A stretch of DNA of 11,165 nt from Chloroflexota bacterium. GTDB lineage: Bacteria > Chloroflexota > Limnocylindria > Limnocylindrales > CSP1-4. Location of the stretch: positions 1-11,165 of the forward strand of contig JAKAAV010000029.1 in NCBI GenBank assembly GCA_021802185.1. The letters are read 5' to 3'. Below the pieces are notes generated by a model, which made no database searches, was not told the DNA's origin, and saw nothing but the letters and a program-made list of their open reading frames with translations. Both the position numbers and the translations under genes were made by a program. Below, piece by piece: positions 1 through 5,817 of the stretch; within the stretch, counting starts at the first letter, position 1; every line of letters starts with the position of its first letter.

Positions 1-19
1 CGGTGGAGGCCCGCGGCTG

Positions 20-715
20 ATGCGCGTCCTGATCGTCGAGGACGACGAGCGAATCGTCTCGTTCCTTGCGAAGGGGCTCAGGTCCGAGGGGTATACGACG
101 CTCGTGGCCAGGGACGCCGAGGAGGCGGGAGCGCTCGCGGCCACGGAGGGCGCCGGCCTCGACGCGGTCCTCCTGGACCTCGGGCTGCCGGGCTCCGACG
201 GCCGCGACGTGCTGCGCGACCTCCGCGCGAAGTTCCCGGCGCTCCCGGTCCTGATCCTGACCGCGCGCGACGACGTCGACTCGAAGGTCGAGGGGCTCGA
301 CGCCGGCGCCGCCGACTACGTGACGAAGCCCTTCCACTTCGACGAGCTGCTCGCCCGCATCCGCGCCGCGCTTCGCGCGCGCGACCAGACCACGGCGTCG
401 ATGCTCGTGGTCGGCGACCTCCGGCTCGACCTCCTCTCGAAGGTCGCGTGGCGGGGCGACCGCCGGATCGACCTCGCGCCGCGCGAGTGGGCGCTCCTCG
501 AGCTGCTCATGCGTCACCCGCACCAGGTCCTGTCGCGCGCGCGGATCCTCGACCGGGTCTGGGAGTACGACTTCGACCCCGGCAGCAACATCGTCGACGT
601 GTACGTGGGGTACCTGCGGCGGAAGCTGAACGGGCCGGGCTGCCCGCCGCTGCTCCAGACGGTCCGGGGCGCCGGTTACCGCCTGCTTCCGCCGGAGCTC
701 ACCACGGATCGCTGA
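20..715 (+). CDS. OmpR/PhoB-family two-component response regulator
   Basis: This is a 231-aa DNA-binding response regulator, the output half of a two-component system. Residues 1-120 form a receiver domain: acidic pair D8/D9, phospho-acceptor D53 in LLDLGLPG, switch residue T81, Y100 and conserved K103 in TKPF. Residues about 128-225 form an OmpR-type winged helix, with the LAPREWALLELL element and the C-terminal VRGAGYRL signature. Length is normal for the family. A GGAGG at 5-9 precedes the ATG. The start overlaps a TGA (18-20) that could be the stop of an upstream gene, so the partner kinase may lie upstream; no kinase follows downstream. Target genes are unknown. Whether it controls the sugar-acid genes beyond the 254-nt gap is only a positional suggestion. 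Confidence 0.95.
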   Translation: MRVLIVEDDERIVSFLAKGLRSEGYTTLVARDAEEAGALAATEGAGLDAVLLDLGLPGSDGRDVLRDLRAKFPALPVLILTARDDVDSKVEGLDAGAADYVTKPFHFDELLARIRAALRARDQTTASMLVVGDLRLDLLSKVAWRGDRRIDLAPREWALLELLMRHPHQVLSRARILDRVWEYDFDPGSNIVDVYVGYLRRKLNGPGCPPLLQTVRGAGYRLLPPELTTDR

Positions 716-747
716 CGCCTCGCCGGCGGTCGACGTCCGGCGGGGCG
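716..747 (+). terminator. hairpin directly after the response-regulator stop
   Basis: Arms 716-726 and 737-747 pair over 11 bp with one G-U wobble and a 10-nt loop, starting on the base after the stop codon. No T-run follows, so it may be a Rho-independent-like terminator of the kind common in high-GC genomes, or only a 3'-end stabiliser. Confidence 0.45.
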
Positions 748-771
748 CGTCACATCTCCGCACCAGTGCCG

Positions 772-809
772 GAATCACGCGATGATTCACTCCGACGTTC
801 GCCGGAACG
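772..809. repeat. two adjacent short inverted repeats
   Basis: GAATCA-CGCGA-TGATTC (772-788) and CGTTC-GCCG-GAACG (796-809) are both perfect and lie 7 nt apart in the gap before the iolB-like gene. They could be operator half-sites or RNA stems. Nothing else identifies them. Confidence 0.35.
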
Positions 810-922
810 ACGGACCGGAGCGAATCGGAGGCGAGGGCGTGGCATCGGGTGAGATCCCGGAGACCCTCGAGGTCGAGCAACGCCATGCTCGTGCTGCTCG
901 TCATCGCCTTCCGCTTCGTGGA

Positions 923-950
923 CCCGACCCGGCTCGTGACGCGGGTCGGG
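923..950 (+). promoter_or_regulatory. 9-bp inverted repeat just upstream of the iolB-like start
   Basis: CCCGACCCG (923-931) is perfectly complementary to CGGGTCGGG (942-950) with a 10-nt loop. It ends 8 nt before the AAAGGA ribosome-binding site (959-964) of the iolB-like gene. It could be an operator or a leader hairpin. A terminator is less likely because no T-run follows. Confidence 0.4.
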
Positions 951-969
951 AGCAGATGAAAGGAACCGC

Positions 970-1725
970 ATGATCCGTACCGTCGTCGCACAGGGCACCG
1001 ACTCCGACGTCATCGGCCTCGAGATCGCCGACCTCGCCGCGGGCAAGACGTTCGAGCGGCGCACCGACCAGGAGCTCGTGGCAGTCGTGCTGTCGGGCGC
1101 GGTCGACGTGACGGTCGACGGCCAGGCGCTCGGCTCCGCCGGTGGCCGCGGCAACGTCTTCGAGGGTCCGGGATACGCGGTGTACGTCCCTCCGCACGCC
1201 CAGGTCTGGCTCGCCGCCCGCGACGGGGCGCAGCTCGCGATCGCGACGGCCGCGCTGGACGGCGGCCAGCCCGCACAGGCGCGGATCATCGGACCCGGCG
1301 ACCAGCGCATCGCCGACGTGGGCAAGGGCAACTGGAGCCGGCACGTCCGCACGATGCTGGGCCCCGAGGACGCGGCCGGACGCCTGCTCCTCGGCGAGAC
1401 GATCAACCCGCCCGGCAACTGGTCCTCGTACCCGCCGCACAAGCACGACGAGCACCGCCCTCCGCAGGAGGTCGACCTCGAGGAGGTGTACCTGTTCAAG
1501 GTCCGGCCGGCCGGCGGGTTCGGGGTCCAGATCCGGTACGACGCGGAGGGCACCGATGCCTTCACCGTGCGCGAAGACGACGTGGCAGTCATCCGCTCGG
1601 GCTACCACCCGGTCGTGGCCGCGCCCGGCTACTCGCTGTACTACCTCTGGGTCATGGGCGGCCAGGGCCGGCAGATGATCCCGCACATGGACCCGGCGCA
1701 CGCGTGGGTCGCCGAGGGCCGGTGA
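970..1725 (+). CDS. iolB: 5-deoxy-glucuronate isomerase family protein (IolB/KduI-like cupin)
   Basis: This 251-aa bicupin belongs to the IolB/KduI family. IolB isomerises 5-deoxy-D-glucuronate to 2-deoxy-5-keto-gluconate in myo-inositol breakdown; KduI acts on 5-keto-4-deoxyuronate and has been linked to hexuronate isomerisation. Visible signature: NWSSYPPHKHD at 150-160 with metal-ligand candidates H157 and H159, the acidic pair E171/E172 in EEVYLF, and H213 in SGYHP, the C-terminal cupin metal site. The wording of the motif favours IolB. The protein is slightly shorter than typical members (about 270 aa), mainly at the N-terminus. ATG at 970 follows AAAGGA at 959-964. No other iol gene is in the window; the neighbours are uronate/aldonate-type enzymes, so a uronate substrate is possible. 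Family assignment is firm, substrate is not. Confidence 0.9.
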   Translation: MIRTVVAQGTDSDVIGLEIADLAAGKTFERRTDQELVAVVLSGAVDVTVDGQALGSAGGRGNVFEGPGYAVYVPPHAQVWLAARDGAQLAIATAALDGGQPAQARIIGPGDQRIADVGKGNWSRHVRTMLGPEDAAGRLLLGETINPPGNWSSYPPHKHDEHRPPQEVDLEEVYLFKVRPAGGFGVQIRYDAEGTDAFTVREDDVAVIRSGYHPVVAAPGYSLYYLWVMGGQGRQMIPHMDPAHAWVAEGR

Positions 1726-1906
1726 TGCGCGAAGTCGCAACGGGCGTCCCCGCATCCGCAGTCGCCGCGCTCCTCGCTGGCGTTGCGCGCGAGACATCGA
1801 CCAGGTCCGGCGACGGCCTGAACCGTCGAACCCGGGCGCCACGTCGCCGGGGGTTGGTGCCGGGTCCGGGCTGCCTTCCGAGGGCGGCGATGCGACGGGC
1901 GCCGGC

Positions 1907-2686
1907 GTGAACGCCGCCGGAACGGATCTCTTCGATCTCCGCGGTCACGTCGCCGCGGTCGTCGGCGGCACCGGCGTGCTCGGCGGTGCGCTGTGCCACG
2001 GGTTGGGTTCGGCGGGGGCGTCGGTCGCCGTCATGGGCCGCTCGCGCGAGCGCGCTGACGAGCGGGTGAACGCGCTCCGCGCCGAGGGCGTGAAGGCCGA
2101 GGCCGTCCTCGTCGACGCCTCGGACAGGGACGCGCTGGAGGAGGCCCGAGGGCAGGCAGAGGAGGCGCTCGGGCCGGTCGACATCCTCGTCAACGCCGCG
2201 GGCGTGAACAGCTCGACGCCGTTCTTCGAGATCGGCCTCGAGGAATGGCACCGCATCCTCGACACGAATTTGACGTCGGCGTTCCTCGCCTGCCAGGTCT
2301 TCGGCGGCGGCATGGTCGAGCGGGGCGGCGGCACGATCATCAACGTGTCGTCGGCCTCGTCGGAGATCCCGCTCTCGCGCGTGCTCACGTACTCGGTGTC
2401 GAAGGCCGGGATCAACATCCTGACCCGCTACCTCGCGCGCGAGCTCGCTCCGCACGGCGTGCGCGTCAATGCGCTCGTGCCGGGCTTCTTCCCCGCCGAG
2501 CAGAATCGCCGCCTGCTGTCCGAGGACCGCATCCGTGCCATCCTCGATCGAACACCGCTCGGGCGGCTCGGCGTCCCCGAGGAGCTCGTCGGAGCGACGA
2601 TCTGGCTCGCGTCGGAGCGCGCATCGGGGTTCGTGACGGGCGCCCTGATCCCCGTCGACGGAGGGTTTCTGTCGACGTCGATCTGA
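1907..2686 (+). CDS. SDR-family oxidoreductase, resembling D-mannonate oxidoreductase (fructuronate reductase)
   Basis: This 259-aa classical short-chain dehydrogenase has the Rossmann nucleotide-binding motif GGTGVLG at 20-26, NAAG at 96-99, structural N121, catalytic S149 region, and Y162-x3-K166. The GGTGVLGGA start and the PGFFPAEQNRRLL segment after the active site are features I associate with the SDR-type D-mannonate oxidoreductases (YjmF/UxuB-like), which interconvert D-fructuronate and D-mannonate with NAD(P)H. It lacks a signal peptide, so it is cytoplasmic. The GTG start at 1907 gives the usual short N-terminus before the dinucleotide fold; the ribosome-binding site is weak. It lies 181 nt after the iolB-like gene and 94 nt before the LarA-like gene, on the same strand. 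SDR membership is certain; the substrate is an inference from motif and context. Confidence 0.92.
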   Translation: MNAAGTDLFDLRGHVAAVVGGTGVLGGALCHGLGSAGASVAVMGRSRERADERVNALRAEGVKAEAVLVDASDRDALEEARGQAEEALGPVDILVNAAGVNSSTPFFEIGLEEWHRILDTNLTSAFLACQVFGGGMVERGGGTIINVSSASSEIPLSRVLTYSVSKAGINILTRYLARELAPHGVRVNALVPGFFPAEQNRRLLSEDRIRAILDRTPLGRLGVPEELVGATIWLASERASGFVTGALIPVDGGFLSTSI

Positions 2687-2770
2687 TCGGGCCCGGGCCG
2701 CCGCGCGACGTGTGGGCGGCGCGGGTGCGACGATGACCGCGGGACGTCTTTCGGGCGCAGTGGAGCCCAT

Positions 2771-2775
2771 GGAGG
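2771..2775 (+). promoter_or_regulatory. Shine-Dalgarno GGAGG that fixes the LarA-like start
   Basis: GGAGG lies 5 nt before ATG 2781. Upstream in-frame starts at 2712, 2733 and 2769 have no comparable site, so 2781 is preferred. Confidence 0.6.
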
Positions 2776-2780
2776 TGGCA

Positions 2781-4175
2781 ATGAGCGAGCCGAGTCGGGC
2801 GAGGGCGGGCTCGCCGCACGTGCCGGGCGACGAGCTCTCCGACCCGCCGGTCGTGCCCGCCGAGACCACGGGCACCGGGGACGCTCACGGACGGTCCGGC
2901 GAACCCCGTTTCGACGTGTTCGAGCGCGGGACGCTGCCCGAGTGGGCCCTCGTCCGGCAGCGGCTGGACACGGATGAGGTCGACGACGTGCGGGGTGCCG
3001 TGCGGGAGGCCCTCCAGCCCGTGATCGGCACCGTCGAGCCGGGCATGCGGGTCTGTGTGGCCGCGGGCAGCCGGGGCATCGACCGCATCGACGAGGTCGT
3101 CCGCGCGACGATCGAGCGGCTGCGCGAGGCGGGGGCCGAGGTGTTCGTCGTGCCGGCCATGGGGAGTCATGGCGGGGCGACGCCGGAGGGGCAGCTCGAG
3201 GTGCTCGCCTCCTACGGGATCACGCCGGGGTCGATGGACTGCGAAATCCGGTCCTCGATGGAGACGGTCGAGCTCGGCGAAGTCCGGCCCGGCGTCCCGG
3301 TGTTCATGGACCGGCACGCCTACGACGAGGCCGACCTCATCGTGCCCGTCAACCGCGTGAAGCCGCACACCGACTTCACGGGCGAGATCGAGTCGGGGCT
3401 CGCGAAGATGATCGCGATCGGGCTCGGCAAGCAGAAGGGCGCGGACACGTTCCACCGCCAGGGGTTCGCCGTGTTCCACGAACTGATCCCCGAGGTCGCG
3501 GCGTTCACCCTTGCCCACGCCCCGATCCCGTTCGGGCTCGCGCTCGTCGAGAACGGGCACGCGCGCCTGGCGCGGGTCGCGGCCGTGCCGGCGGGCCGGA
3601 TCCTCGAGCGCGAGCGCGAGCTGCTGCGGGAGGCACGCGACGCGATGGCACGCCTCCCGTTCCCCGAGATCGACGTGCTCGTGCTCGACCGGATCGGCAA
3701 GGACATCAGCGGGCTCGGGATGGACTCGAACGTGGTCGGGCGGTACTACGCGGGGCCGACGGGCGAACCGCCGTTCGTCCAGCGCATCGTCGTGCGTGGT
3801 CTGACCGCGGAGACCGAGGGGAACGCGGTCGGCATCGGCATGGCGGACGTCGCGCTGCGCGGGGCGGTCGAGGCGATCGACCGGCACAAGACGTACATGA
3901 ATTGCATCACGGCCAAGACGCCGGAGGGCGCCCGGATCCCGATCACGGTCGACTCTGACCGGGACGCGCTCGCCGTGGCGATCGCGGCCTGCCTGCGCGT
4001 GATGCCCGAGACCGCCCGCATCGTCCGGATCCGGGACACGAAGCACCTCGAGCTGCTCTACGTCAGCGCACCGCTCCTGCTGGAACTGCTCGCCGGGGGC
4101 CGGTGCGAGGTCGTGGAACCGCTCCACGGGATGAGGTTCGACGACAGGGGCCTGTTCACCGAGCGGCTCGACTGA
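2781..4175 (+). CDS. LarA-like (DUF2088) nickel-pincer-dependent racemase/epimerase family protein
   Basis: This 464-aa protein fits the lactate racemase (LarA) superfamily, whose members use a nickel-pincer nucleotide to invert the alpha carbon of 2-hydroxy acids; known relatives include malate and 2-hydroxyglutarate racemases and a D-gluconate 2-epimerase. Conserved points I can place: SHGGATPEGQ (129-138, H130), NRVKPHTDF (191-199, H196), SGLAKM (205-210, K209, probable pincer-attachment lysine by position) and TFHR (H225). Matching these to LarA H108, H174, K184 and H200 is by motif order, without an alignment. Residues 1-42 are a Gly/Pro/Ser-rich extension ahead of the folded part. The cofactor makers LarB, LarC and LarE are not in the window. 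It follows the SDR gene by 94 nt and is followed 7 nt later by a phosphotransferase, which suggests an operon. A sugar-acid epimerase role is inferred. Confidence 0.85.
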   Translation: MSEPSRARAGSPHVPGDELSDPPVVPAETTGTGDAHGRSGEPRFDVFERGTLPEWALVRQRLDTDEVDDVRGAVREALQPVIGTVEPGMRVCVAAGSRGIDRIDEVVRATIERLREAGAEVFVVPAMGSHGGATPEGQLEVLASYGITPGSMDCEIRSSMETVELGEVRPGVPVFMDRHAYDEADLIVPVNRVKPHTDFTGEIESGLAKMIAIGLGKQKGADTFHRQGFAVFHELIPEVAAFTLAHAPIPFGLALVENGHARLARVAAVPAGRILERERELLREARDAMARLPFPEIDVLVLDRIGKDISGLGMDSNVVGRYYAGPTGEPPFVQRIVVRGLTAETEGNAVGIGMADVALRGAVEAIDRHKTYMNCITAKTPEGARIPITVDSDRDALAVAIAACLRVMPETARIVRIRDTKHLELLYVSAPLLLELLAGGRCEVVEPLHGMRFDDRGLFTERLD

Positions 4176-4182
4176 GGGTACG

Positions 4183-5166
4183 GTGAACTCAAGGCGCGTC
4201 GCGGACCCGGAGGTGAACGCGGTACGCGCAGCCGCCGCAGCCGACGCCACGCTGCTCGGGCAGGTTGCCAGGCTCACGGGGAGCGCGGTCGTCGAGTCGG
4301 CCGACGTCACGAAGCCGTGGGCGACGACTCGCAGCCTCGTCGTCAGGCTGGCTGACGGCCGGTCGGTGGTCGCGCAGTGGCCGGCTGATCCGCGCGCCTT
4401 CGCGCAACGCGTCCGCCTCGCGCGGCTGCTCCCGGCGGTCGCGGCCGGCATTCCCGTGCCGCCGCTCGTCGCCAGCGACGCAACGCCCGGACGGCTCCTC
4501 GTCGTCACGCGGTTCGTGCCCGGGAGTGCGGGCGATGGACTGCTCGGGTCGGACGCCGGTGCGCGACTGCTGGGGAGCGAGCTCGGGCGGCTGTCCGGCC
4601 GGCTCGCGCGCGTACCGACGCAGGGTCTGGGGCTCCCGGCGACGTGGGCCGACCCCGCGCGGCTCGCGCGTGACGCGCAGGCCTGGCTGGCGCGTTCGTC
4701 GGACGCGCTGGAGGCCGCGGGCGTCGACCGCGTCGGCGCGGCCGTCGCCACCGAGTCACTTCTGCTCGACGATCACAGTCCGTCCGTCTTCGCGCACGGC
4801 GACCTCGCTCCGGTCAACGTCCTGTTCCAGGACCCGGGCGCCGGCAGGGACAACGCCGACCGTGTCCGGATCGTCGCGGTGCTCGACTTCGAACGGGCCC
4901 GGATCGCGCACCGGCTGTACGACCCTGCGTGGCTGCGCTGGATCGTGCGGTACCACCACCCCGAGCGGTGGCCGGCGCTGTGGCCGGAGTTCGCCGAGGC
5001 GGCGCAGATCGACGAGGCGGACGAGACGACGCTCGCGAAGCTCGATCTGCTGGGAACGCTCCAGTGCCTCGAGGAGCTCGACGCGACGCCACGGCGCCGG
5101 AAGGGGACCCGGCAGGAATGGGCCCGCAGAGTCGGCGCGATCCTGTCGTGGTCGCGCGACGGGTGA
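4183..5166 (+). CDS. APH/choline-kinase-fold phosphotransferase
   Basis: This 327-aa protein has the aminoglycoside phosphotransferase fold used by many small-molecule kinases. The catalytic loop is HGDLAPVNVLF (205-215: H205, D207, N212) and the metal-binding DFG-equivalent is D235 in AVLDFERA, followed by LYDPAWLRW as is usual in the family. The N-lobe is recognisable (residues about 48-112, ending in the VVTRFVPG hinge), but the usual N-lobe lysine strand reads VVAQWP, with Q where a basic residue is often found. The GTG start at 4183 follows GAGGG (4174-4178) that overlaps the previous stop, so it is very likely co-translated with the LarA-like gene. The substrate is unknown; the context suggests a sugar, sugar acid or polyol rather than an antibiotic. 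Antibiotic resistance cannot be claimed from this sequence. Confidence 0.85.
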   Translation: MNSRRVADPEVNAVRAAAAADATLLGQVARLTGSAVVESADVTKPWATTRSLVVRLADGRSVVAQWPADPRAFAQRVRLARLLPAVAAGIPVPPLVASDATPGRLLVVTRFVPGSAGDGLLGSDAGARLLGSELGRLSGRLARVPTQGLGLPATWADPARLARDAQAWLARSSDALEAAGVDRVGAAVATESLLLDDHSPSVFAHGDLAPVNVLFQDPGAGRDNADRVRIVAVLDFERARIAHRLYDPAWLRWIVRYHHPERWPALWPEFAEAAQIDEADETTLAKLDLLGTLQCLEELDATPRRRKGTRQEWARRVGAILSWSRDG

Positions 5167-5180
5167 CCGGATCCGTGCGC

Positions 5181-5266
5181 CGCGACTTCTCGTCGCCCGG
5201 GAGCGGCACCCAGGCCGCGGGCCCGCGACTTCTCGTCGTCCGGTCGCGGTGCCCGCGGCCGCGTCG
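5181..5266 (+). repeat. tandem imperfect 43-bp direct repeat with hairpin cores
   Basis: CGCGACTTCTCGTCG occurs exactly at 5181-5195 and at 5224-5238, and the sequence after each copy is partly alike (about 30 of 43 positions over the whole unit). Each copy contains a small stem: GCGAC-TTCTC-GTCGC in the first, and the same with a G-U pair in the second. It starts 14 nt after the phosphotransferase stop, so a terminator or 3'-end role is possible. Confidence 0.55.
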
Positions 5267-5280
5267 GACTGCCCGGCCGC

Positions 5281-5421
5281 CTACCGCGCGACCCTGGACG
5301 CTCCCATCGCGGCCTCGACCTCGGCGAGCGTGGCCATGGACGTGTCGCCGGGCGTCGTCATCGCGAGCGCGCCGTGCGCGGCCCCGTACTCGACCGCGCG
5401 CGGGGGGCCCTGGCCCGTAAC
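5281..5421 (-). pseudogene. C-terminal remnant of a PfkB-family sugar kinase (2-keto-3-deoxygluconate kinase type)
   Basis: Read on the - strand, the frame ending in TAG at 5281-5283 carries PPRAVEYGAAHGALAMTTP followed by GDTSMATLAEVEAAMG. This is the last helix-strand-helix of PfkB carbohydrate kinases, most like KdgK proteins, which end in a similar AxxxALxxTxPGD...EVE pattern. Only about 45 codons are recognisable. Upstream of about 5421 the same frame turns into Arg/Gly-rich sequence, and none of the three - strand frames shows the expected GAGD catalytic motif, so the rest is deleted or replaced. An active KdgK would phosphorylate 2-keto-3-deoxygluconate made from mannonate, which matches the neighbouring genes, but it is on the opposite strand. 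The identification is by motif memory and needs a profile search. Confidence 0.65.
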
Positions 5422-5647
5422 ACCCACCGGATAGGCCGGGGCTCGTCGGCCGCCGCGACATCCTCGTCCTCGACGTCCCCTGCCGGGCCTGACCTCCCTC
5501 GGCTCGTCACCGGGCCATCCGACACGCCGCCGGTAGCCGGGGTCTACGTCGGGGTGCGCCGGCGCGATGCGGGCACGCCTATGGTGTCACCAGGGTGGCG
5601 GCACGACAGGCAGCGGGGCCCCATTCGCAGACCGACGAAGGGACGCC

Positions 5648-5785
5648 ATGACCGACAGCTATTACCCGGACTACCTCCCGGAAGACCTCGACGCACACTG
5701 GGATCCCGACCCCGATCTCGACGACGAGGCGTGGGTGCGTGCGCAGGCCGACGAGGACGCCGAGGGTACCGAGCTGGTCGCCTGA
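5648..5785 (+). CDS. small acidic protein, 45 aa, unknown function
   Basis: I do not recognise this protein. It starts with MTDSYYPDYLPEDL and is dominated by Asp, Glu and aromatic residues (Tyr, Trp) in the first two thirds; net charge is strongly negative, with no membrane segment and no cysteine. A GAAGG at 5636-5640 sits 7 nt before the ATG, which is why this start is chosen over ATG 5567. Codons end mostly in G or C, and the composition is unlike the Arg-rich shadow frames around it, which supports a real gene. It stands alone between the kinase remnant and the convergent exporter gene, ending 32 nt from the exporter's stop. Confidence 0.6.
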   Translation: MTDSYYPDYLPEDLDAHWDPDPDLDDEAWVRAQADEDAEGTELVA

Positions 5786-5791
5786 TCGTCT

Positions 5792-5803
5792 CCCGTCAGC
5801 GGG
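5792..5803. terminator. small stem between convergent genes
   Basis: CCCG-TCAG-CGGG lies in the 32-nt gap between the stops of the small acidic gene and the exporter. The stem is only 4 bp (with possible further pairs past a mismatch), so a bidirectional terminator is only a weak suggestion. Confidence 0.25.
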
Positions 5804-5817
5804 CGAGCGTCGGCCGA

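Larger units (their letters stand above)
5167..5647. other. 481-nt region without an intact gene
   Basis: Between the phosphotransferase stop and the small acidic-protein gene I see a direct repeat (5181-5266), a kinase remnant on the - strand (5281-5421), and about 225 nt (5422-5647) in which no convincing coding or RNA gene is visible. TGGTGTCACCA (5582-5592) is an 11-nt palindrome with a central T; TATGGT at 5580-5585 would pass as a -10 box for the small gene, but no -35 is evident. Long open frames here are poor in hydrophobic residues and rich in Arg, typical of GC-rich shadows. Confidence 0.6.

Noticed and set aside
885..959. A 24-codon hydrophobic frame (MLVLLVIAFRFVDP...) before iolB as a leader peptide or small membrane protein
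   Set aside because: No ribosome-binding site in front of it, it contains the 923-950 inverted repeat, and its length is expected by chance; conservation would be needed.
782..973. A 63-codon frame whose stop overlaps the iolB start
   Set aside because: Charged, Arg/Pro-rich product without family resemblance, no convincing start signal.
2690..2730. GC-rich complementary segments between the SDR and LarA-like genes as a terminator
   Set aside because: Only about 6 bp pair (GCCGCC with GGCGGC) with a 12-nt loop; expected by chance at this GC content.
2466..4751. A 761-codon open frame on the - strand
   Set aside because: It runs antisense through the SDR, LarA-like and phosphotransferase genes, is rich in Arg, His, Asp and Pro without hydrophobic cores, and matches no family; it is a shadow of GC-rich coding DNA.
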